Positions 7,374 to 15,561 of a DNA stretch of 64,000 nt are shown piece by piece; the stretch's first letter is position 1; every line of letters begins with the position of its first letter. The notes beneath the pieces were generated by a model. That model made no database searches. It was not told the DNA's origin and saw only the letters and a list, made by a program, of their open reading frames with translations. The translations under genes were made by a program, and so were the position numbers. This DNA is from Solimicrobium sp040544425 (GTDB lineage Bacteria; Pseudomonadota; Gammaproteobacteria; Burkholderiales; Burkholderiaceae_D): contig JBEONO010000004.1 in assembly GCA_040544425.1 (NCBI GenBank), positions 62,001 through 126,000 on the forward strand, given 5' to 3'.

Positions 7374-8254
7374 TGGAATTTGTCGCGATCGCTCTGGGGA
7401 TGGCCGCACTGGCCTTGTGTTTTGTGCTGCCGGTCCTGCTGCGCAAACAGAGTTCTTCCAGTTTGCTTGATGCCGGGCAGGTCAATGAGCAGGTCATGCG
7501 CGATCAGTTGCATGAACTCGATAGCGACCGGCAGGCCGGCACCCTGAATGAGGCAGCGCATGAGAGTGCAAAACGGGAACTGGTGCGCCGCCTGGTCGAG
7601 CAAAAATACCAGGCGCGCACGGCAGTAACGACGAAGCAGACCTGGCTGGCTTTCGCACTCGCTCTGGCTGTGCCATTGACCTCACTGTGCTTGTATCAAT
7701 ATCTGGGAACTGGTGCCGCACTCGATCCGAAGCAACGCAGCGCCACTGCCCAGGACGTCGGCCAGGAACAGATACTGGCCATGGTGCAAAGACTGGCCGC
7801 GAAGTTGAAACAGCAACCGGGTGACGCGGAAGGGTGGGCCATGCTGGCGCGCTCGTATTTTGAACTGGGCCGTTATCAGGACGCCGCCGATGCTTATGCA
7901 CACCTGACCCAACTGGTGCCGGATAACGCGGATAATCTGGCCAGTTATGCGCTGACCCTGGCGCTCAGCCAAAACAGAAATCTGCAGGGCGAGCCGGTGC
8001 AACTTCTGCAACGCGCTGTTCAGATTGATCCGAAAAATATCCGCGCCCTGTCTTTGCTGGGCAGCGCGGCATTTGACCGGCATGATTACGCCGAGGCGAT
8101 AAGGAGCTGGGAGCAGGTACTGCCGCTGGTTCCGGCAGAGTCGGAAATTGCCAGGTCGACGCAGGGCAGTATTGATGAGGCACAGGCGTTACTGAAAGAC
8201 AGTGCGCGGAATTCTGTGCTGCAATTGCCGGGCGACCGGCTCCCCAGCCGGTAA
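7370..8254 (+). CDS. ccmI: Cytochrome c-type biogenesis protein CcmI
   Basis: 294 residues. The N-terminal half has two membrane helices (about 5-23 and 92-110) separated by a cytoplasmic loop with a leucine-rich segment (DQLHELDSDRQAG). The C-terminal half is periplasmic with TPR repeats (about 150-245: GWAMLARSYFELGRYQDA, ALSLLGSAAFDRHDYAEA). CcmI/CycH brings apocytochromes to the ligase. Two consecutive ATGs (7370 and 7373) are possible starts; the first overlaps the stop of the upstream relic. No CXXC reductase domain of the CcmH type is fused to it. Confidence 0.9.
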   Translation: MMEFVAIALGMAALALCFVLPVLLRKQSSSSLLDAGQVNEQVMRDQLHELDSDRQAGTLNEAAHESAKRELVRRLVEQKYQARTAVTTKQTWLAFALALAVPLTSLCLYQYLGTGAALDPKQRSATAQDVGQEQILAMVQRLAAKLKQQPGDAEGWAMLARSYFELGRYQDAADAYAHLTQLVPDNADNLASYALTLALSQNRNLQGEPVQLLQRAVQIDPKNIRALSLLGSAAFDRHDYAEAIRSWEQVLPLVPAESEIARSTQGSIDEAQALLKDSARNSVLQLPGDRLPSR

Positions 8255-8272
8255 GTCGGGTGAACTCGCGCA

Positions 8273-8776
8273 CTACAGGGACAGACTCATCAGGTGTCCG
8301 TCGTAGTATTTTCCGTCACTGAACAAATCACCCGGTAAGGTGCCGACGAGTGAGAAACCCGCGGCCCGATACAAATTCACCGCAGCAATATTGTCAGCAC
8401 GAACCATCAAGTCAATTTTTTTCAGACGTCCCATTGCGCGTACCTGACTGATTGCGTTCTGCAGCAGAGCGCGACCAACACCTTGCCCACGTTGGTCAAC
8501 CAGCACGCCCATGCTCAGATCAGCGCCGTGGCGGATTTTTTCGAAACGACGCTGATCGATAATGATGAAGCCACAGGGCTGGTTAAACTGTGTTGCGACC
8601 AGGAACAGCCCGGCTTCCTGATTGCGCAAACTGTTGCAGTGGCTGGAAAATACTTCCAGGTTGGGATATTTCTCCTGCAGGTTTGCGACAAATCCGTCGC
8701 TCTGGCGAAATATCTCAGAAACCAGATGATACAAAGCGGCTGGCGGAATGCTGTGTGCGTTGGTGATTGATAACAT
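8273..8776 (-). CDS. GNAT-family N-acetyltransferase
   Basis: 167 residues with the GNAT acetyl-CoA binding pattern: strand 4 (LSMGVLVDQRGQGVGRALL, with Q-x-x-G-x-G/A) at about residues 92-110, then NIAAVNLYRAAGF near 133-145. The substrate is not predictable. I placed the start at the ATG at 8774-8776 because an AGGAG lies about 9 bp upstream on this strand; the longer open frame upstream is low-complexity Cys/Arg sequence. It converges on ccmI with an 18-bp gap, so it does not belong to the ccm operon. Confidence 0.8.
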   Translation of the reverse strand: MLSITNAHSIPPAALYHLVSEIFRQSDGFVANLQEKYPNLEVFSSHCNSLRNQEAGLFLVATQFNQPCGFIIIDQRRFEKIRHGADLSMGVLVDQRGQGVGRALLQNAISQVRAMGRLKKIDLMVRADNIAAVNLYRAAGFSLVGTLPGDLFSDGKYYDGHLMSLSL

Positions 8777-9189
8777 AGCTTGAGTTGCTCCTGAACGACA
8801 CCGACCCTGGACGCGATCCAAATCGTCGCGGCAGCAAGATTGGCAAGAGCATGACAGTAGCGCGATTTTCTGGACATGTCTGTCAGGGCTTCTCTGTACT
8901 GGACTGCACAAGTCGGGGAAACCCGCCCGTCCTGCGCCGATGAATCCTGTGAATCCAATGAAAATGCGCGCTAATTTTTAATTTGCATAGCACGGCCGAC
9001 AAATAAGTCTACTGGGCAAATCACGCATGGACAGTCATCGCCAATCCGGCCACGCTGCACGACTGTCCAATCAGGCACACTCACAATTTCTTCCCAATGT
9101 GACCTGTTAATCAATAGCCAGCCAGGTCCCAGCAAAAAACAGGCGGATTGACACCGCCACCACCCACCTCAATACCGGAGAAAAAAACT
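8777..9189. other. Intergenic region, 5' ends of two divergent genes
   Basis: About 410 bp between the acetyltransferase (leftward) and the first pentapeptide gene (rightward). It becomes AT-rich around 8965-9010 (TAATTTTTAATTTGC), the likeliest promoter area. I see no convincing gene, tRNA or strong terminator in it. Confidence 0.5.
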
Positions 9190-9999
9190 ATGGACGGAGC
9201 ACCGATCACGCCCGGCGTGCCACATCGCCAACTCAGTGCAGCGATATCGCACAGTGTTCCTGAATTTCCCGGTAGTGTCGCCGATTTGATCGCCGAAATG
9301 GCTGGCGGCACGTCCGATTCCATCGACTATTCGCTCGCTACACAAGCTTTGCGCCTCGATAACCTGGGCAGAGTAATCGCCTGCAGACAAAACACGCGCA
9401 TTCTGGAGGTGATCAGATTGGCGATTGTTGCGCCCTCGACCGAATGCGATCCAAAAATCAAAGCCCAGATCATCGACAATGCCGCCGATCCGGACGGGAA
9501 AATCAGACGTTATCTGTATCTGGATGTATTAAGACATATCGACCAGCCGGTCAATCTGGATGGCGTGCATCTGCAAGGTTTGGCGCTGGATTTGGATGTT
9601 CTGGATTTGACCGGCATGTCGGCCATTGGCGCGATCTTCGAAAATATCGTGATCCAGGGAACGATCATGAACCATGCAGATTTTACCGGTGCCACTTTTA
9701 TCAAGGTGAATTTGACCGGCGTCTGGATGTCCGGCGCAGTGATGAGCAATGCCACGCTGATTGATGTCACATTCAATTATGCCAAGGTGAATGGCATGAT
9801 TATCAACCAGTCAGCGTTGCTGCAACGCGCGATAGTTGTACAAAGTGAAATCAGGCTCGGAGCCAGCTTCGCCGAATTATGGTTGCTCGGCCTTGTGGTG
9901 ACCGGTCGGCCCGATTGTGCCTCGATAAAACTCCCGCCGCCATGGCGCTGTGCTGCGATTGGGCGTCAATCCGGCGAAAAGAGAGACCGGAAGGCGTAG
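9190..9999 (+). CDS. Pentapeptide-repeat protein, paralog A
   Basis: 269 residues, function unknown. The first 30 residues look disordered. About residues 50-100 form a helical module ending in KIKAQIIDNAADPDGK, which aligns with the genes at 10129 and 40018. From VNLDGVHLQG (about 116) to about 205 there are degenerate pentapeptide repeats with L/F every fifth residue (ADFTGATFIKVNLTGVWMSG). Such repeats fold into a right-handed beta-helix used as a protein-binding scaffold. The start is the ATG at 9190 with GGAG 10 bp upstream. No signal peptide is seen. It lies 129 bp before paralog B in the same direction. Confidence 0.75.
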   Translation: MDGAPITPGVPHRQLSAAISHSVPEFPGSVADLIAEMAGGTSDSIDYSLATQALRLDNLGRVIACRQNTRILEVIRLAIVAPSTECDPKIKAQIIDNAADPDGKIRRYLYLDVLRHIDQPVNLDGVHLQGLALDLDVLDLTGMSAIGAIFENIVIQGTIMNHADFTGATFIKVNLTGVWMSGAVMSNATLIDVTFNYAKVNGMIINQSALLQRAIVVQSEIRLGASFAELWLLGLVVTGRPDCASIKLPPPWRCAAIGRQSGEKRDRKA

Positions 10000-10128
10000 C
10001 CCGATTTCGTGACATTGCAAACTGTGGAATCCTTGGATAGAGAGTTTGCGCACAGGCGCTGAGAATCCGGCTAACCGAAGTTTGATAATCCATCGACGAC
10101 AATTTGACCAGGAAAACGGAAACTCGCC

Positions 10129-10818
10129 ATGTTAAGCCCAACCAAACAAAGCTATCAATCCTGCCTGTTACACCATACCAAAGAAGCGGAGCTAACGCCT
10201 CGCATTGAACAAGATGAGCGGTTGGCGACCCTGCCACTGGCTATGGATACCGAAGGGTATCTGCTGGCCCAACCGGAGAACCGCGCAAAAATCAGTGCCA
10301 TCAAGCGCATCCTGCTGTCATCTGCAGCGGATGGTGCAGTGAAACGAAAGATCGTCGAGAATGCGATCCGGCATGATTACAAAGCAATTCTTAATGAAAT
10401 ATTTGCGGACATCCGCAGCACTGACAGACAAATTAATTTCGACGGCGTCGATCTGAGTGAACTGAATCTTTCCCTGTTGATTTTTGACGGCATAAGCGCG
10501 GCAGGTGCGTTGTTCAACGGTTCGGATCTGGAAGAGGGAAGATTTGTCTCGGCGAACTTATCCGGGGCGGACTTTTCTGGCGCGCACGCCTGCCGTACCA
10601 GATTTTTCAAAGCGCTATTTGATGGCACGATCGCCAATGGATTTACCACCGATAACAGCTGGATTCAGTCAACGTGGACCAGCGTTCCCGAAAAAGATCC
10701 TGAACAGGGGAATGTTGTGAACATCCATTTGAATGGAGTCTGCGATACCGGCACCTTCACTGAAGAATTGGTGACCTTGCCCGACCGGCTGGCGAACTCT
10801 TCCTGTGTCATTTTGTAG
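10129..10818 (+). CDS. Pentapeptide-repeat protein, paralog B, with C-terminal CaaX-like box
   Basis: 229 residues. The helical module at about residues 55-100 (KISAIKRILL, VKRKIVENA) is collinear with paralog A. It is followed by INFDGVDLSELNLS and clear pentapeptide repeats (SDLEEGRFVSANLSGADFSG, about 125-150). The protein ends in SSCVIL. A terminal Cys-aliphatic-aliphatic-Leu is the signal recognised by eukaryotic geranylgeranyltransferase I, and a few translocated bacterial effectors use such boxes. Neither paralog A nor the third copy has it. Start ATG 10129; an AGGAAAACGGA stretch lies upstream. There is no Sec signal peptide. An effector role is a hypothesis only. Confidence 0.75.
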   Translation: MLSPTKQSYQSCLLHHTKEAELTPRIEQDERLATLPLAMDTEGYLLAQPENRAKISAIKRILLSSAADGAVKRKIVENAIRHDYKAILNEIFADIRSTDRQINFDGVDLSELNLSLLIFDGISAAGALFNGSDLEEGRFVSANLSGADFSGAHACRTRFFKALFDGTIANGFTTDNSWIQSTWTSVPEKDPEQGNVVNIHLNGVCDTGTFTEELVTLPDRLANSSCVIL

Positions 10819-10942
10819 CGTCAAATCAAATTCAAGCTGACCAAGACTGATCGCCCGCAGCAACCAGGTTAACTTGCGCATAAGAAAATTTTGTGAAATT
10901 ATGCTGATCTGATTTTTGGATTCTTATCGACAAAGGATTGTT

Positions 10943-11605
10943 ATGCGCGGTTTCAAGCAGGCACTTATCTTGTTGTGGTTCCTTGCCGATCTGGCCATTG
11001 CCAGCCCAGCGAGCCCGGTCAGCGGTGCCGAGTTCAAAACGCTTGGCACGCCCCAGCCGGTTCAGGTTCAGGGCAAAAAAGTCGAAGTCATTGAATTTTT
11101 CATGTATCACTGTCCGGCCTGTTATGTGCTGGAGCCACAGATGCTGGAGTGGGTCAAAAAGCAGGGTAATAACATCGTGTTCCGGCGCATTCATTTACCG
11201 CATAACGGTGCCAGGGATGCCGAAGCTCATTTGTTTTTAACCCTGGAAGCGATGAATCTGGAAGAGAGCATGCACGCCAGGATTTTGCAGGCCTGGCATG
11301 TGGAGCATAAACGGCTCTTGACCGATGACGACAATATCGAGTGGGCGGTAAAAAATGGGATCGATAAAGCCAGATTTGTCGACGCCTACAATTCCTTCTC
11401 GGTCGTGACCAAGCTGCAAGGTTTGCTGCGCGTTGCCGAGAGCTATCTGGTCAACAGCACGCCAACGCTGGTGATCGACGGCCGCTACCTCACCGGACCT
11501 GGCTTTATCCAGGACAGTAACCGCAACATCCCCGATGACGGTTTGGATCAGGCGATGTTGCAGGTGGCTGATGTGCTGGTGGCCAAGGCACTGGCCAGTA
11601 AATAG
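10943..11605 (+). CDS. dsbA: Thiol:disulfide interchange protein DsbA
   Basis: 220 residues with a cleavable signal peptide (about 1-20, ending AIA) and a DsbA-type thioredoxin fold. The active site is CPAC (Cys57 and Cys60) in FFMYHCPAC; Escherichia coli DsbA has CPHC, so the dipeptide that tunes redox potential differs. The cis-Pro loop is NSTPTLVIDGRY. It introduces disulfides into periplasmic proteins. I took the ATG at 10943 because AAAGGA lies 5-10 bp upstream; nine further codons upstream are open but lack a ribosome-binding site. Its likely re-oxidant, DsbB, is encoded at 47577-48065. Confidence 0.88.
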   Translation: MRGFKQALILLWFLADLAIASPASPVSGAEFKTLGTPQPVQVQGKKVEVIEFFMYHCPACYVLEPQMLEWVKKQGNNIVFRRIHLPHNGARDAEAHLFLTLEAMNLEESMHARILQAWHVEHKRLLTDDDNIEWAVKNGIDKARFVDAYNSFSVVTKLQGLLRVAESYLVNSTPTLVIDGRYLTGPGFIQDSNRNIPDDGLDQAMLQVADVLVAKALASK

Positions 11606-11689
11606 TTTACCCATCACAAACAGGGTTGCCCGCCCGGCAATCCTTGTCAGCAGTTCAAATCACTAAAAATAATTGAAAATTCGTGTAAG

Positions 11690-11853
11690 GAATCGGGGTG
11701 ACCCGATGACTAACCAGAGTTACGGCTAATTCCCGAGCTGTAATTACGTTGGAGTTTGGCTGGAATGTAACCAGATTTGTGAGGCAGATCGGTTCCGGTA
11801 CGGATAGGTTCCAGTTTCCCAGCGCATAAAAACATCTGTGCGCTGGGTCTTTT
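11690..11853 (+). ncRNA. Candidate structured small RNA with intrinsic terminator
   Basis: No protein gene is supported between 11606 and 11971. This part can fold into consecutive hairpins. They are TCGGG-GTGA-CCCGA at about 11693-11706, TTACGGCT paired with AGCTGTAA at about 11721-11744, and a 9-bp stem CCCAGCGCA/TGCGCTGGG at 11818-11847 followed at once by a T-rich tract (TCTTTTTC). The last is a good rightward intrinsic terminator. It could simply end dsbA, 210 bp upstream, but the intervening paired elements argue for a separate RNA. I do not recognise an RNA family. Confidence 0.3.
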
Positions 11854-11877
11854 TCTGGATAGGGACAGTTTAGGTGT

Positions 11878-11956
11878 ATTAGCGAAGCCAGTCAGGCACA
11901 AGCGCGTGGACCAGACTTCGGTCCGTGGCGAAGACGGTCTGGCTGGCTTCGCTAAT
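11878..11956. repeat. Long inverted repeat
   Basis: Arms of 18 bp (ATTAGCGAAGCCAGTCAG at 11878-11895 and its near-exact complement at 11939-11956, one mismatch) enclose a smaller hairpin, GGACC-AGACTTC-GGTCC, at about 11908-11924. It lies between the terminator at 11818-11850 and the end of the Lys-rich gene at 11972, so it may end that leftward transcript. It has no long T-tract. Confidence 0.7.
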
Positions 11957-11971
11957 CCACACTTTCCACAA

Positions 11972-12085
11972 TCAGGCGATACGTTTTTTCTCGTCCTGCT
12001 TCACTTTCTTTTCCGCGCGCTTTTCTTTCAAAGTTTTCGCGGGTTCCTTCTTTGCTTCCTTCTTGGTGTCTTGACTCTTGCCCAT
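11972..12085 (-). CDS. Small Lys/Glu-rich protein (37 residues)
   Basis: Too short for ordinary gene calling but well supported. The ATG (12083-12085) is preceded by AAGGAGATCAAC, close to an ideal ribosome-binding site at ideal spacing. The peptide is almost entirely Lys, Glu, Ala, Asp and Gln (for example KKEAKKEPAKTLKEKRAEKK), with no hydrophobic segment; it would be disordered or a charged helix and could bind nucleic acid. I have the impression of similar short proteins in other Burkholderiales but cannot verify it. The function is unknown. It has its own promoter space because a terminator at 12123-12155 separates it from the upstream aminopeptidase gene. Confidence 0.7.
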   Translation of the reverse strand: MGKSQDTKKEAKKEPAKTLKEKRAEKKVKQDEKKRIA

Positions 12086-12122
12086 GTTGATCTCCTTGAA
12101 TTGGTTCGGGGGTGATGATAAC

Positions 12123-12155
12123 AAAAAAATGCCCGCGTCAGGGCGGGCATTTTTT
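12123..12155 (-). terminator. Intrinsic terminator of the M1 aminopeptidase gene
   Basis: Stem AATGCCCGC/GCGGGCATT with a short loop. It is flanked by seven A on the left (a T-tract on the minus strand) and five T on the right, so it can work both ways. It lies 4 bp after the end of the leftward aminopeptidase gene. Confidence 0.85.
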
Positions 12156-12158
12156 ACA

Positions 12159-14807
12159 TTACTGATGTTTCGCCAGCCAGGCATCAATCTCCGGCAAGCG
12201 CTGCGTGCGCACCTTGACGTGGTAATTGATATTGGCAATCGCCGTCTTGGTGCTGCCCAAGGCACTGGCGGCCAGATGCGCTTTGGCATAGGCATTCAAC
12301 TTGCCGACCATGGCTGGATCAGATGATCCGGCTGCCAGCAGCGGCAAATAGCGGCTGCGGGAGGTGCCATCGACAAATTTGTCGACCTGCGCCAGATGCG
12401 CAATGGAAAAATCAAAGGCCGTGTCCGGATACATACGGGCGACCTGATCCAGCATCCCTGCACTGTTGGTTGCGCCTGGCTCGTCAGTCAAGGCCATGTT
12501 CAGGGCGCGATTGGCCAATTCAGGGTTTTTGCTGGTCGAGATCAGGTGATACAACTGGTCCTTGATCATCGGTGATTTTTCGGTCTGGGCAGCAGCGTGC
12601 ATTTTGTCCCAGGTGGCCGGATCGGCATGCAGCGCAACCACGCTCATGATCACTTTGCGCAGCGCGACCGGGAATGCGGCAGGATCAGTTCCCTGCGCAT
12701 CGTAGCGGCGTTTGGCTTCGGCGATCGTTACCGGATCATCCAGTTCGCTTAAAGTCTGAATCAACTGTTCACGCAGATTGATCGTCGCCGAGGTATCTTC
12801 AGCGCTGCCATTCCAGCCGGTCTTGGCCATCACCGGGCTTAACTGCGCGACGGCAAACTTGTTGAAGCGCTGCTGGCGGGCAGCATCATTGCGATACAGA
12901 TGATTGATGCCGCTGTACAGTGCAGTGACATTGCTCCAAACCTGCGGATCGGAATTTAACGGCGTGGCCACGGCTAAATTAAGTGCATCGGACATCGGTT
13001 GCAAGCCTGCCTGACCGAGCGACCAGGAATCGGACAGCAAACCGAGTTGATCGATCGGTGCCAGTTCGGCAAAATGATCGGCCAGCGCACTGAATTGTTT
13101 CGGCGCGTACAGCGTGCGGAAATAGCCAGTCTGACCGGCATTGACCACCAATGGTCCGCAGCCAGTCAGATGCATGGTAGCCTTGCCGCCGCTCACCAGG
13201 ACTTGCGCCGGTTCTGTCGCACCGATGACTTGCGCCGTGACCGGCACGTGCCAGCTCAGCGATTTTTTGTTCATATGATCGCGGCTGAATTCAGACTGCG
13301 TCAGCTGGACCGTGCTTGTGCCATTGACGCAGCTCGCCTCGCTGACTTTAATCATCGGAATGCCAGGTTGCAGCGTGAAGTCATGGGCAATCGCCAGGAT
13401 TGGTTTCGGGCTGGCCGCCTGAATCGCACCCCAGAAATCATCCGAAGTCGTGTTGCTGTAAGCATGCTGTTTCATATAAGCGCGCACACCATCACGCCAG
13501 GCATTCTCGCCGACATAACTTTCCAGCATATGGATGACTGATTCGCCTTTTTGATAGGTGATCTGATCAAACGCCTGGCTGGCCTGTTCCACAGTTTCAA
13601 TGTGTTGAACGATAGGATGGGTGGTCGACAGGGAATCCAGACCCATGGCCGAATTATGGACGTCAACCGTGGCCAGTTTGGTATTCCATTCCGGATGCAG
13701 ACGTGCGGTCGTGCGGTTTTCCATCCATGAGGCAAAACCTTCGTTCAACCACAAGTCATCCCACCAGCGCATGGTGACCAGATCGCCAAACCACTGATGC
13801 GCCATTTCATGGGCTTCGGTAATAAACGAAATTTCCTTGTCGTTCTGGGTGGAGATGGTCGGGTCGAGCAGCATGGCATTTTCAAACGTGAAAATCGCGC
13901 CCCAGTTTTCCATCGCCGAGAAGAACTGACTGCTGCCCGGTGCGGCGATATTGTCTAACTTGGGCAGCGGGAAGCGCACGCCGAAGTAGTCGTTGTATTC
14001 GTGCAGGATTTGCGTTGACGAGGCAAGCGGAAACGCCGCCTGCGACAGCGAGCCGCGCTGAGTAATCACGCCGACTTCGGTACCATCGACTTTGTCGGTC
14101 GCACGTTCAAAATCGCCCAGACCAAAGAACAGCAGATAAGTCGACATGTTCGGGCTGGTGCCAAATTTCACGAGGCTGCGACCGTCGTGCAGATCGGTGC
14201 TGCTGACGCTGGGCATATTGCTGACGGCCATCTGATTGCTGGGCACGGTCGCCTGCAGATCAAAGGTGGCTTTGTAATTCGGTTCATCCCATGAAGGCAC
14301 AAAGCGGCGCGCGTCGGAATTTTCGAACTGGGTGTACAACGCACGCTGATGACCGGCTGGCGTGTCGTAATCAACGTGGAACAGGCCATTGGCCTGCGAT
14401 CCGATCACACCGGTGTAGGCAATCGCCAATTGATAGGTGCCTTTGGCGATCGGCTTCAAAAAAGTGAACGTTGCGGTTTGCTGCGCTTCATCGACCTTGA
14501 TGTTCTCGGCTTTGAATGACGTTTGGTCGCCGGTCAATGTCACCGATTGAAATGCCAGATCGCTGGCATTCAAGGTGATGCTGTTGGTTGGCTTTAATAC
14601 TTCAATACTGATCGTTACCTGACCGGTAAAACTGGCCTCAGAGGCATTCGGCGTAATGGCAATTGCATAATGGCTTGGTCTGATATTTCTTGGTAACTGG
14701 GTCGGCGTTAAGCTGTGCGCGGTGGCGACAGCAAATGCGGACGAACTGCCTGCAAACATGATAGTTGCTGCAAGCGCGATAGCGATGGAGAGGGTATGAC
14801 GACGCAT
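12159..14807 (-). CDS. M1-family zinc aminopeptidase, secreted
   Basis: 882 residues, with a signal peptide at about 1-26 (hydrophobic core IAIALAATIMFAG, ending SAFA). The gluzincin signature is intact: HEMAH at about residues 332-336 with the downstream Glu in LNEGFASW near 355, which together bind zinc and activate water. The exopeptidase motif is SAMEN instead of the usual GAMEN (about 297). The C-terminal part is the helical ERAP1-like domain. It removes N-terminal residues from peptides, here probably in the periplasm or outside the cell. I chose the ATG at 14805-14807 because the signal peptide begins there and AAGG lies about 10 bp upstream. It is monocistronic, with a strong terminator behind it. 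Confidence 0.92.
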   Translation of the reverse strand: MRRHTLSIAIALAATIMFAGSSSAFAVATAHSLTPTQLPRNIRPSHYAIAITPNASEASFTGQVTISIEVLKPTNSITLNASDLAFQSVTLTGDQTSFKAENIKVDEAQQTATFTFLKPIAKGTYQLAIAYTGVIGSQANGLFHVDYDTPAGHQRALYTQFENSDARRFVPSWDEPNYKATFDLQATVPSNQMAVSNMPSVSSTDLHDGRSLVKFGTSPNMSTYLLFFGLGDFERATDKVDGTEVGVITQRGSLSQAAFPLASSTQILHEYNDYFGVRFPLPKLDNIAAPGSSQFFSAMENWGAIFTFENAMLLDPTISTQNDKEISFITEAHEMAHQWFGDLVTMRWWDDLWLNEGFASWMENRTTARLHPEWNTKLATVDVHNSAMGLDSLSTTHPIVQHIETVEQASQAFDQITYQKGESVIHMLESYVGENAWRDGVRAYMKQHAYSNTTSDDFWGAIQAASPKPILAIAHDFTLQPGIPMIKVSEASCVNGTSTVQLTQSEFSRDHMNKKSLSWHVPVTAQVIGATEPAQVLVSGGKATMHLTGCGPLVVNAGQTGYFRTLYAPKQFSALADHFAELAPIDQLGLLSDSWSLGQAGLQPMSDALNLAVATPLNSDPQVWSNVTALYSGINHLYRNDAARQQRFNKFAVAQLSPVMAKTGWNGSAEDTSATINLREQLIQTLSELDDPVTIAEAKRRYDAQGTDPAAFPVALRKVIMSVVALHADPATWDKMHAAAQTEKSPMIKDQLYHLISTSKNPELANRALNMALTDEPGATNSAGMLDQVARMYPDTAFDFSIAHLAQVDKFVDGTSRSRYLPLLAAGSSDPAMVGKLNAYAKAHLAASALGSTKTAIANINYHVKVRTQRLPEIDAWLAKHQ

Positions 14808-15142
14808 TGATAAACCTTGTGAGTGTACGCGGAGGGGCAACATTACTTGCTTTTCAATTTGTCCGCAACAACAAAGCTTGGTGGGCATAAAAACCCGGCG
14901 GGTCATCAATTTCAATTTTTATCGAATAGCAAATTTATTTCGACAACATTGCACAAGGCGAGATTGATAAATCGATACGTTTGTTAAATCGTGACGACAC
15001 CTGGTGTCAGCTTTTGTTGTATATCAGCGAAACAGGGATTTAAGTCCGCAAATATTGGGCATATACTCTGCTGCTCAAAACTGGCGATCATGAATTTTGT
15101 CGATCAAATCCGAATCATTCAACTGATAAGACAGGTGTGCCG
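14808..15142. other. Intergenic promoter region between divergent genes
   Basis: 335 bp between the leftward aminopeptidase and a rightward hypothetical gene. The middle (about 14920-15000) is AT-rich and probably holds promoters for both. I see no gene, RNA or clear operator in it. Confidence 0.5.
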
Positions 15143-15523
15143 ATGAGCTTGAAAAACACGATCCGCAATGTCCTCAATATCCGCACTGAACGCGCCTTGC
15201 CACCGCCCGGCCCCAAGCCTCAGATCGGCAGCAGCATTGTGCGCGAGCGATTGAGAATCCGCCTCAAATATCACATCACCACTGAGCAATGGAACTGGTT
15301 CACCGGGCACGGCTGGCGCACGGTCGATATGCGCAACAATCGCCGCGAATACACTGCCGTGCCGGATAAGGTGTTGGCCAAATTGCTCGACCTGGATGGT
15401 GAAGCCCGCGAAGCTCTGCATCAGCGCCTGTTCAGGAAATCGTCGTCGGGGGCAGCCAAAGTCGCGGAAGTGAAGGACGCAGAATCGACAGCGAAAAAAC
15501 TCGTCGAGGAAATGTCAGGGTAA
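15143..15523 (+). CDS. Hypothetical protein
   Basis: 126 residues, no family recognised. It is basic in the first half (RIRLKYHITTEQWNWFTGHGWR, here split by aromatic residues) and Ala/Lys/Glu-rich and probably helical at the end. No signal peptide or membrane segment. The ATG at 15143 has AGG about 8 bp upstream; a GTG two codons earlier is also possible. Codon use is like the neighbours. It faces the sensor kinase gene and is separated from it by a perfect hairpin. Confidence 0.6.
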   Translation: MSLKNTIRNVLNIRTERALPPPGPKPQIGSSIVRERLRIRLKYHITTEQWNWFTGHGWRTVDMRNNRREYTAVPDKVLAKLLDLDGEAREALHQRLFRKSSSGAAKVAEVKDAESTAKKLVEEMSG

Positions 15524-15527
15524 ATGC

Positions 15528-15550
15528 AGGCTGGGTTAAAAACCCAGCCT
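15528..15550. terminator. Perfect hairpin between convergent genes
   Basis: A 10-bp perfect stem, AGGCTGGGTT/AACCCAGCCT, with a three-base loop, between a rightward gene ending at 15523 and a leftward gene ending at 15562. It has no clear T-tract, so termination would be weak or structural. A close relative of the element, with the same flanks (GCAGGCTGGG...CAGCC-ACGG), is at 22498-22519, so this is also a dispersed REP-like repeat. Confidence 0.55.
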
Positions 15551-15561
15551 ACGGCAGGAAA

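Noticed and set aside
10005..10128. PIP-box or HrpII-box promoter upstream of the CaaX protein, which would support a type III effector
   Set aside because: One TTCG occurs near 10007, but the second half-site at the required spacing is absent.
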